The notes under the pieces were generated by a model. That model did not search any database. It saw nothing but the letters and a program-made list of their open reading frames with translations, and had not been told where the DNA came from. Of a stretch of DNA of 50,029 nucleotides, positions 8,165 through 15,607 are shown piece after piece. This DNA is from Gammaproteobacteria bacterium. GTDB lineage: Bacteria > Pseudomonadota > Gammaproteobacteria > Pseudomonadales > Azotimanducaceae. Within the stretch, counting starts at the first letter, position 1, and each line of letters opens with the position of its first letter. The DNA lies in contig JAPOXO010000073.1 of the NCBI GenBank assembly GCA_026707045.1, positions 1 to 50,029 on the forward strand, written 5' to 3'. A program made the translations under genes and the position numbers.

Positions 8165-9364
8165 ATGTCGAAGTTAGCCCATGCAATAGGATCAGCTCTC
8201 ATAGTGTTCTCGATTTTTGGCTGCTCTCCCCAATCGACTGAGTCTTCAGGTGGTAGGTCGGTTCAAGGTGTCACAGAAGACGAGATTTTGATTGGCTCCC
8301 ATACCGATCTGACTGGACCGATAGCGTTTTACGGTGGAGATTCGATCAATGGTGCCCGCATGAGGTTCGAAGAAGAGAACGACAAAGGTGGAGTACACGG
8401 AAGAAAAATACGTTTTATTGTGGAAGACACGGCATATCAAGTTCCAAACACACTTAGAGCGGTGGACAAGTTGCTCAATCTTGACAAGATATTTGCGATG
8501 TATATGGCTTTGGGCACTCCCAACAATCTTGCTGTCATGGACGATTTATTTGACGCAGGCGTGCCCAATCTTTTCCCATTGACGGGGTCTATACAAATGG
8601 CCGAACCATACATGAAGTTGATGTTCACGCAGCGAGGCATCTACTACTACGAGATGGTCGCTGCTCTCAAGTACTTCGTTGAAGAGAGAGGTAGAACCAC
8701 CCCATGTGTGGCGCATGTTGACAACGATTTTGGAAAGGAAACCTTGGATGCAGCAAATGATCGAGCTGAGGAAATGGGATTGAGCATTGCCGCTGTTACC
8801 GCTCACAAGAGTACCGAGACAGAATTCACTGCTTCTGTGCTCAGGCTGCGGGATGCAGGGTGTGACTTTGTACTCATGGGCACTGTAGCAACAGATACGA
8901 TCGGAATTCTCACTATCGCCAAAGAGATTGGTTGGGAAGACGTAGATTTTGTTGGAACGAACGCTGGAGCTGCATCAGCAATAGCGGAACTAGAGAGCCG
9001 TGCGGGCGAGGGCTATTTTGCATTTAACCACTCGCTTCGAATATACCCAGACACCAGCACTAATGAGAAAGCTGTGGCTTGGTTTAACAAGTACACGGAG
9101 ATGTTCGGCCATGAACCAGACGTGACCGGCATGGAAGGGTACCGAGGAGCCGATTTGATTGTAATCGCATTGCAAGCCGTGGGCCGTGACTTAACTGTAG
9201 AGAAATTCGTTGAAGCTCTGGAGTCCATTGGAAAGTATGAGGACATCTTTGGATACGAGCTGGAGTTTTCAGCTGAGAATCACAACGGAGTTAAGCATTC
9301 AGTGCTAGGTATTGTCGAAAACGGTAGATGGGTTCCATCGGACGAGAGTATTTCGATTAACTAG
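8165..9364 (+). CDS. livK: ABC transporter substrate-binding lipoprotein (LivK family, type 1 periplasmic fold)
   Basis: The 399-residue product begins with a lipoprotein signal peptide (hydrophobic segment, then SIFGC as lipobox), so it should be tethered to the periplasmic face of the inner membrane. The mature part follows the LivJ/LivK pattern: GVTEDEILIGSHTDLTGPIA, GGVHGRKIRFIVED, then the second lobe with GMEGYRGADLIVIALQAVGR. It captures the ligand for LivHMGF. It starts five bases after the synthetase stop with a perfect ribosome binding site, so it is the last clear member of the operon. The ligand is unknown; the ligase next door suggests a carboxylic acid. Confidence 0.9.
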   Translation: MSKLAHAIGSALIVFSIFGCSPQSTESSGGRSVQGVTEDEILIGSHTDLTGPIAFYGGDSINGARMRFEEENDKGGVHGRKIRFIVEDTAYQVPNTLRAVDKLLNLDKIFAMYMALGTPNNLAVMDDLFDAGVPNLFPLTGSIQMAEPYMKLMFTQRGIYYYEMVAALKYFVEERGRTTPCVAHVDNDFGKETLDAANDRAEEMGLSIAAVTAHKSTETEFTASVLRLRDAGCDFVLMGTVATDTIGILTIAKEIGWEDVDFVGTNAGAASAIAELESRAGEGYFAFNHSLRIYPDTSTNEKAVAWFNKYTEMFGHEPDVTGMEGYRGADLIVIALQAVGRDLTVEKFVEALESIGKYEDIFGYELEFSAENHNGVKHSVLGIVENGRWVPSDESISIN

Positions 9365-9415
9365 CTTCAACAGCACTACCAGTATGTCGATGCTCGACCT
9401 CGGTCTATTGGTAGA

Positions 9416-10324
9416 TTGGACAAGTTTGCACCTGTGAACGACCAAGAACTACTCGATCGTGTAGAAAACATCAAGGTATGGCAGCAATACGATGTGCGAG
9501 CCCCTCACAAACCCTTATTGCTCCTATATGCGTTGGGACGTGTACAAAGTGGAATGGATCGTTTGGTTGCTTATTCTGAGGTCGAACCCATGCTTCAAGA
9601 CTTGCTGGAGCAATTTGGTCCTCCGCGCAAGAGCTACCATCCGGATCAGCCGTTTAAACGCTTGCCGCGAGACAAATTGTGGGAGCTCGAGTATCCGATG
9701 GAACTTGTGGGTAGGCCTTCTGACAGTCTCAAACCTGCGGAAATGCGTAATCTCGAAGTATCAGGTGGATTTCCTCGGGAAATCCACGACTATCTTGCGA
9801 CTCGAACCGAATTAGTCCATACGCTTGCCACAAAGCTCCTAAGTGAGAATTTCCCGGTCACCTATCACGACGAAATTCGTCGGATTTTAGGATTGGACGC
9901 GAGAAAAGAGGTCAGTACGACTAAGAAGCACGCAAGAGATCCATTGTTCAGAGAAAACGTACTGCGTGCCTATGGACGTGAGTGTTGTGTTTGCGGATCC
10001 AATCTCCGACTCGACAACGCACTATTCGATTTGGAAGCTGCTCACATCATGTGGCACTCACATGGAGGTCCTGATCAGATACAAAATGGACTTGCTTTGT
10101 GCGGTTTCCATCACAAGGCATTTGATCGAGGAGCGTGGGGATTGAGTGATTCTGACTATGCCATTCAGGTTTCTTCCGAGCTCAACGGAAGTAGCCGAGC
10201 AATGGATCTTCTCTTGAATTTCGAAGGCGAGAATCTTCAGCTACCCAGAAAATCGTCTCACTATCCTAATACTGAATTTGTGCGTTGGCACCGAAAAGAA
10301 GTGTTCCGGAATGAAGTGTCCTAA
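9416..10324 (+). CDS. Phosphorothioated-DNA-binding HNH restriction endonuclease (McrA/SBD type)
   Basis: This 302-residue protein has the two-domain plan of modification-dependent endonucleases that recognise sulfur-modified DNA. Residues 1-160 fit the sulfur-binding domain: APHKPLLLLYALGRV, EVEPMLQDLLEQFGPPR, QPFKRLPRDKLWEL and SGGFPREI are typical. Residues 180-240 form an HNH nuclease with zinc-type cysteines (CCVCG near 190-194 and Cys229) and the active-site stretch LEAAHIMWHSHGGPD, ending with CGFHHKAFDRG. It would cut foreign phosphorothioate-marked DNA; a host carrying it should not modify its own DNA that way. No methylase, dnd or ssp gene is nearby. The frame has no ATG: TTG at 9416 or GTG at 9434 must serve, both with weak ribosome sites. 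It follows livK by 51 bases and may be read through from that operon. Family assignment is strong; activity is inference. Confidence 0.85.
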   Translation: MDKFAPVNDQELLDRVENIKVWQQYDVRAPHKPLLLLYALGRVQSGMDRLVAYSEVEPMLQDLLEQFGPPRKSYHPDQPFKRLPRDKLWELEYPMELVGRPSDSLKPAEMRNLEVSGGFPREIHDYLATRTELVHTLATKLLSENFPVTYHDEIRRILGLDARKEVSTTKKHARDPLFRENVLRAYGRECCVCGSNLRLDNALFDLEAAHIMWHSHGGPDQIQNGLALCGFHHKAFDRGAWGLSDSDYAIQVSSELNGSSRAMDLLLNFEGENLQLPRKSSHYPNTEFVRWHRKEVFRNEVS

Positions 10325-10345
10325 GGAACTCGTAGCCGTTACTAA

Positions 10346-11341
10346 CTAAGACTTAGGATTTCTACGCGGTTCAAGACCCGCTGCGATGTAGGCTGCATCA
10401 ATCACTTCCATCTGCTTAATTGCGTCTTCCGCATCGGTGGGCAACTTTGTTCCGTTCTTAACGGCGTCTACAAAGGCTTCCAACTGAAAGGAATATGTTG
10501 GTCGGCGCGTTAGCTCCTCATCGCGAATTCTCTCGCCGTCAATAGTCAGCTCGATTTTGTTTCCATGTTGAGGTACAAGGGGATTTTGTACCCGAAGCGA
10601 TCCGTTATCTCCTGTTAACAAGAGGTATGCACTAAATCCTGGATCACACATCGAACCAATTGTTCGCGCTTTTACTTCATTGCTAAACGACATGCTCACT
10701 TCGAGCTTTAAATCTACCTGCGGATTTCCTGTCACCGCTTCAGCGGCAAGTACTTTGGGTTCTTCACGCATGATGTGTCGAACCCAAGAAATCGGATAGC
10801 AGCCCATGTCCATTGTGGCTCCCCCACCTGTCTCATAGTGCATGCGAATGTTCTCTGGATTGGGCGTGCCGACCGTAAATTCTGCGTGTACAGACGAAAT
10901 CTTTCCGAGTACATTGGAATCGACAATTTCAAGTGCTGCATCGAATACCGGGTGATAGCGGTAATGGAAAGCCTCAATGAGCACGAGTCCAGTTTCTTGT
11001 GCGACCTTTGCCATTTCTCGGGCTTCGTCTGCGTTCATCGAAAAAGACTTTTCGCACAGGACGTGCTTTCCAGCGCGAAGCGCTTTGATTGAGTATTCGT
11101 GGTGAAGGTGAATCGGCAATGGGTTGTAGATGATGTCTAAAGTTGGATCTGCAATTACATCGTCATAAGTGTCATACACATTTGGTATGTCAAAGCGTTG
11201 CGCGAATGCGGTTGCACGAGAATTTTCGCGTGCGGCAACGGCAGATACTTCAACATCGTTGTTCTCACTAGCAGGTGCCATTAGCGCCGCAGGCGTTATT
11301 CCCGCGGCTCCTAGAGTGCCGATTCTTAATATTTCTGACAT
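10346..11341 (-). CDS. Gfo/Idh/MocA family NAD(P)-dependent oxidoreductase
   Basis: A 331-residue dehydrogenase of the sugar/cyclitol type. The N-terminal Rossmann turn GTLGAAGI, the segment YNPLPIHLHHEYSIKALRAG and GKHVLCEKSF (the usual EKP written EKS) are diagnostic. The substrate domain carries EAFHYRYHP and GGGATMDMGCYPISW. The start at 11341 has AGGA eight bases upstream. It probably oxidises or reduces a hydroxyl group of a sugar, cyclitol or related compound in the cytoplasm. It converges with the endonuclease gene, leaving only 21 bases between the two stops, where CTAAG/CTTAG (10346-10356) makes a five-base inverted repeat. It is unlikely to be functionally tied to the large gene upstream. 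Confidence 0.9.
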   Translation of the reverse strand: MSEILRIGTLGAAGITPAALMAPASENNDVEVSAVAARENSRATAFAQRFDIPNVYDTYDDVIADPTLDIIYNPLPIHLHHEYSIKALRAGKHVLCEKSFSMNADEAREMAKVAQETGLVLIEAFHYRYHPVFDAALEIVDSNVLGKISSVHAEFTVGTPNPENIRMHYETGGGATMDMGCYPISWVRHIMREEPKVLAAEAVTGNPQVDLKLEVSMSFSNEVKARTIGSMCDPGFSAYLLLTGDNGSLRVQNPLVPQHGNKIELTIDGERIRDEELTRRPTYSFQLEAFVDAVKNGTKLPTDAEDAIKQMEVIDAAYIAAGLEPRRNPKS

Positions 11342-11419
11342 TTTGTGATTCCTGTTGGGTTTTAGCTCTTGCGGCTCTTACGTGCTATTCAATTGAAGCA
11401 ATACACTGAAACTTGCCTG

Positions 11420-11452
11420 CGGGGAAATTGCAACAGACGAGGTGGTTCCCCG
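11420..11452. terminator. Hairpin between the permease-peptidase gene and the oxidoreductase gene
   Basis: CGGGGAA (11420-11426) and TTCCCCG (11446-11452) are perfect inverted 7-mers with a 19-base loop. They lie about 190 bases after the stop of the minus-strand gene at 11639 and 80 bases before the start of the next. No strong T-run follows on the minus strand, so it may instead act as a leader structure. The rest of 11342-11638 shows nothing I can name. Confidence 0.3.
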
Positions 11453-11638
11453 AGGATTTTGAAAGTATAGTTAGAACAAGCCAGCAAGATCTCTCCGGTA
11501 AAGGTTTGGATCACTTCACGTATGCGTGATAAAGTCGCGTGCGTTTCAAATAATTAGGAGTGGATTCGAGATTTATCCATTACATTCATTGTCGTAGGTA
11601 GTCCAGTGGATCTGTTCTGACCTGAAATCGCCAAAATT

Positions 11639-14600
11639 TCAATTGGACTCTTTCGTCCAGCGAATAGCGTCGGCGTACACTACCGCCCCATCAGTTCTGT
11701 TCGACACTTGTACTTCTACATAGGAAGCATCCATCGGATAGGTCCCCAAACGATTCCACCCAAGAATTCCTTCTGAAGCATCGAATTCAAACTCCACAAT
11801 CTCATCTGATTTCACAATCCGAATATCGTAGACTCCCTGCTTGTACATGGTTCTAGGAAGGCGACTGGAGGTTATCCAATTCTGGAATCCTCGATTGAGC
11901 AAACGAACGACTTGCGGATTCACGGGCATGTGGAAGTCAAGCTGCCATTTTCCAGCTTCTGTAAGCGAACTCCCGAACGAAGCACGAATCTCGCCAAATG
12001 CCGGTACTCCTATCGCTGCAGTGCGACGGTATTTTCCAAATGCTCCTTCCAGCTTAACTCTGGACCAAATTGGAGGAAGGGGATCGTTTTCGATGTATCT
12101 CGGCAGACCAATATCGTCGGTGGTTCCTTGACGTTGCCGAATACTTGAGAAGAAGTCAAGAATCGCGCTATCTTCGCGATTCTTGCTTGCGTGTAACGTG
12201 AAATGATCGTCCAAGTCATCCACGACAATGCTAGTGAGCGATTCCCATTCGTCATTCACGATTTCAATCTCGGTCTTGATCTGATCCACTTGGCCCGATT
12301 CGACGATCGAAGGCAGCAAGACCGTGAGGCTTCCTTGATTCAATGAAAGAAAAGTATTTATACGTACGGCAGACGGAAGAAATGAGCTTGCTAAACGGAT
12401 GCGATATGTAGTTTTTGCAGGAATGAAGTAGGTCTTGGGTGGTGAATTATTGGTGAAAAAGTGAATTCCCGACTCTCCCCGTGCCAAGTTCAGGGAGACT
12501 GCACCCGAGATGTTCTCATCATTCCTCACCAAGATGGATGTCTCAAAGTATCCGGATCTTTGCTGGGCTGAAACTCGACTAACTGATTCAGCTCTGACTA
12601 GAAAACCTGGAAGTTCAGGCTTCGTGACCCAATCGACTAGATGGGCGAGTTCCGAGACACCTAGGTCCTTAGAGATTTGTTCAATTTCTTGTAGGCTGTA
12701 GCTGCCACACTGAAACTGAGTTCGCATCTTACCCAAAAAATCAGTGATTGCAGATCGACCTAGGCTGTGATAAAGCATGCCGGCTATTCCAGTACATTTC
12801 ATCCTCAAGATCTTTGAGGCAGCTTCGGGATTCTTTTTGAAGTCAAGTGATGCTAGAGACGTTTGAAGGTCTTGCCAACTATCAGGACTGTCTTCGAATA
12901 TTTGGGTTGCCAAATCCGAATACTCATCTATCAGGCGATAGCGAGAAGGAACTAGCAATTGCTTTTGGACGAATCCTTGAACCTTGCTGTTTCTAACGTT
13001 GTAAGCTGAAAAGCTCGGTGCTGGTGCTTGGTGGGCAATGTACCGTTCCACCGTAAGCGATTGAAAAGCGAGTTCATTAACGATGCACTCGATTGCATTT
13101 GCTCCTAGTCCCGTTGCCTTCGTCCAGTTTTGAATCAAATTGCGAGCTCCTTCGCGAAAGATGTCGCCTCCAAATTGATCATGGGAGAAAAACGAACCCA
13201 AACTTCCAACTACTATTGGAGGGCGTTGTGTTTCGTCAATGTGGAGCAAGCTCCTGTCTAGATACTGGCGCATCTTGACAGTAGGAAGCGACAATTCTCG
13301 CATCATTACTATTCCTGGAGCGGAAAGCACGCTGCCCATCTCCCATCCTCCCCCATAGGTACGAAGACTGGTCGGAATCTCGACTAGTGTTAATTCTGTC
13401 AAAGGATATGGAAGCCCATTTGCTTCCAACTCTCTGAATAGCTTCTCTAGTGAGTTTTCGATCTCCGAAACGTACTCTGACAAGAAATCAAGCTTGTGTT
13501 CATGCTTCTTGTGGAGCAACAGTTCCATGTTGACACCTTCGACATCAAGCCCCCGCCTGGCAAATTCAGCAGCGATCAAAACGACTTCGGTTAACGGAAT
13601 TTCAGAAGAGACTTTGTAGTGACGGAAGTCACGATCTGAGTTCACAATTGATTTGTGAGGTGCCGCAATACTCCATGAGTTCGGAACGGTTACCGATAGA
13701 TCAATATTGAAGAAATCCTTCGGTTGACGCTCGGTTAAGTCTTCGTGAACGGCAACACCAAGAGAAGGCAACCACTTTGTTGAGGGCATTAGAGCTACGT
13801 ATTTTCGATGAAATAGTGAACTTTGATGCCCCAAACCGCGGGTAAGAGTAGAGCCGACATTCCAGTCATGCTGAAAACTGATTGCCTGATCTAAATAGGC
13901 AAAACGAGCATCCGGAATTCCTTCTGCTTTTAGACAAATTAGGAGCACATCCGGTGTGTCCTCCGTCAGTTGCTTCTTCACTGCGAGAAGGCCGCGTTCA
14001 AATTCAAAGGCTGTCTCTCGACCATCCACAGAGAGCGCTTTAATTTGCATTCCAGGATTGAATGAGAAAAGTATCTCATCGCTAATATCCGACTCTGGCA
14101 ATTGCAACTGCATCGTGATGTCCAAGAACAGCCGCTTACCAGGGTCAATGACAACTTGACCCTCAATCTTCAGAAGATCGCCAGGAAAAATCGAGTTGTT
14201 TACCTTGTGTGCATCGGCCCAGTTCCGATGTTGTTGCTGGTTGAGTGATTCAAGAACTATCGGATAACAAACAACGGAAACTCCTACAACTGCAGCAAGA
14301 AAACAACAGTTTGCATATACGCTCGATATTTTTCTCCGAGAACGTTTCAATAGGCAGCCCGCAGCGAACACAAAAACATTAGCCAGAATAGCCAGTCCAA
14401 TTCGATGCGATACGACTGCAAGAGTTGGGATCTCCATTAATATGGTAGATGGAAGGGAAAATGAATACACTCCAATGCCGCCCAAATATGTGGCAAAAGC
14501 AATGGGTACTTTATCAAGTAGAGTGAAAGCTGTTACTACAAGAATAGTAACAAGACTCACAATAATTACTCGAGATCTGAATACAACGCTAAGTAAGGTA

Positions 14601-15217
14601 TTGATACCCAACCAAAACAATATGATAGGTATAAAATCAAAAAGTGTCAGTTTGATGAAGTACAGAAAACTAAAGCTTCCCATCCATGAAGTCAATTGAC
14701 TGCTTTCTAAACAATATCCCACTAAACCAGTAAGTCCAAAACACCAGAAAAATAAGATTAGTATTACAGAAACAATTCCTAGCGCTTGGCCGAGTAGTAG
14801 TTGAAAGTTTGATATTGGTTGTGATTCCATTACCTCCAGAATACGATTTCTAACCATGACTATGCGAGTGCCAGACATGAAAATAGACGAAATAACAATT
14901 GATAAAGCTAAGAACGATTGAACTAGAATCGAAAGAATCACATATTCCGTATTGATAAATCCACCGACGAAAGATAGCTGCGATTCAATTGAGTATTTAT
15001 AGGATAGATTAGGGTAGCTGAATAAAGTGATACCGGACACTAAAAGCATAGTTAACCACAAGACACTAGACCTAGTAAGGCTTTTCAATTCAACTTTTGC
15101 AATTGCAATCGTGACTTTAAAATAGTCTAAGCACAGTTTGTATCGACAACATACAAGACTCTTAATCCAACCATTATTACTAGTTGGTTTATGTTGGCTA
15201 GGGGAGTATAATGTCAT
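11639..15217 (-). CDS. ABC-2 type permease fused to an M1-aminopeptidase-like domain without HExxH
   Basis: The 1192-residue protein opens with an ABC-2 type membrane region (about residues 35-320) with roughly seven hydrophobic helices, including the motif-like MVRNRILEVMESQPISNFQLLLGQALG. A large extracytoplasmic part follows, resembling M1 aminopeptidases: a beta-rich N-terminal domain, then GGWEMGSVLSAPGIVMMREL in the position of the exopeptidase GAMEN-like turn. The zinc motif HExxH is absent anywhere in the protein: the only His-Glu pairs are in HEHKL and HEDLT. SHDQFGGD may be a relic of the HExxH helix and its WFGD end. Related permease/M1 fusions exist with intact active sites. No ATP-binding subunit adjoins it, so its ATPase must be elsewhere. 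The membrane-coding part (about 14430-15220) is markedly AT-rich. It may be a structural or substrate-capture transporter subunit; function unknown. Confidence 0.75.
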   Translation of the reverse strand: MTLYSPSQHKPTSNNGWIKSLVCCRYKLCLDYFKVTIAIAKVELKSLTRSSVLWLTMLLVSGITLFSYPNLSYKYSIESQLSFVGGFINTEYVILSILVQSFLALSIVISSIFMSGTRIVMVRNRILEVMESQPISNFQLLLGQALGIVSVILILFFWCFGLTGLVGYCLESSQLTSWMGSFSFLYFIKLTLFDFIPIILFWLGINTLLSVVFRSRVIIVSLVTILVVTAFTLLDKVPIAFATYLGGIGVYSFSLPSTILMEIPTLAVVSHRIGLAILANVFVFAAGCLLKRSRRKISSVYANCCFLAAVVGVSVVCYPIVLESLNQQQHRNWADAHKVNNSIFPGDLLKIEGQVVIDPGKRLFLDITMQLQLPESDISDEILFSFNPGMQIKALSVDGRETAFEFERGLLAVKKQLTEDTPDVLLICLKAEGIPDARFAYLDQAISFQHDWNVGSTLTRGLGHQSSLFHRKYVALMPSTKWLPSLGVAVHEDLTERQPKDFFNIDLSVTVPNSWSIAAPHKSIVNSDRDFRHYKVSSEIPLTEVVLIAAEFARRGLDVEGVNMELLLHKKHEHKLDFLSEYVSEIENSLEKLFRELEANGLPYPLTELTLVEIPTSLRTYGGGWEMGSVLSAPGIVMMRELSLPTVKMRQYLDRSLLHIDETQRPPIVVGSLGSFFSHDQFGGDIFREGARNLIQNWTKATGLGANAIECIVNELAFQSLTVERYIAHQAPAPSFSAYNVRNSKVQGFVQKQLLVPSRYRLIDEYSDLATQIFEDSPDSWQDLQTSLASLDFKKNPEAASKILRMKCTGIAGMLYHSLGRSAITDFLGKMRTQFQCGSYSLQEIEQISKDLGVSELAHLVDWVTKPELPGFLVRAESVSRVSAQQRSGYFETSILVRNDENISGAVSLNLARGESGIHFFTNNSPPKTYFIPAKTTYRIRLASSFLPSAVRINTFLSLNQGSLTVLLPSIVESGQVDQIKTEIEIVNDEWESLTSIVVDDLDDHFTLHASKNREDSAILDFFSSIRQRQGTTDDIGLPRYIENDPLPPIWSRVKLEGAFGKYRRTAAIGVPAFGEIRASFGSSLTEAGKWQLDFHMPVNPQVVRLLNRGFQNWITSSRLPRTMYKQGVYDIRIVKSDEIVEFEFDASEGILGWNRLGTYPMDASYVEVQVSNRTDGAVVYADAIRWTKESN

Positions 15218-15607
15218 AGCGACGGTTGAACTTGATATAAGCTAATAGATTTAAGAACAATCTTTGATGTAGGATTTGTTAGAGAGATGCGATGCTTTCA
15301 AGATCTTGTCAACTGTTCTTCAGTTGCCTAGGTAAAGATTTTTGCACACTCAATTCTTAGTTGAGTTTTCTTCGCTCTCGCCTATCTACTTTCGAATTCT
15401 ACAAGAGACCGGCATCAAAGCGCGAAATGCCTTCGTGCGGCGGTGTAATGCCTTTTGAGATTGTCATGCATCATCGACTCGGCATGCACAATGTACGAAT
15501 TGGTGTTGAGACTGCCATTGGACAGTCTCGGTCTTCCAGATGGCGACACAGTCGCATGCCACTGAGTTGCCGTAACGAATGACTGCATTCCAGTTGTGGA
15601 GCTAAAA
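15218..15607. other. Gene-free stretch with three hairpins
   Basis: I find no credible gene here. Three perfect inverted repeats are visible: CAACTG/CAGTTG at 15310-15326 (loop 5), ACTCAA/TTGAGT at 15348-15366 (loop 7) followed on the plus strand by TTTTCTT, and GAGACTG/CAGTCTC at 15508-15529 (loop 8). The third lies 80 bases beyond the stop of the minus-strand gene at 15608 and could end its transcript. The second looks like a plus-strand terminator, but no plus-strand gene precedes it. Confidence 0.35.
15348..15373 (+). terminator. Terminator-like hairpin with T-tract, no upstream gene
   Basis: A six-base perfect stem with a seven-base loop is directly followed by TTTTCTT. This would terminate a plus-strand transcript, yet both flanking genes are on the minus strand. 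It may end a short unannotated RNA or be chance. Confidence 0.25.

Noticed and set aside
15361-15582. 73-codon plus-strand open frame in the gap at 15218-15607
   Set aside because: It starts inside a terminator-like hairpin, has no ribosome site, and its composition (Arg/Met/His-rich) is not protein-like.
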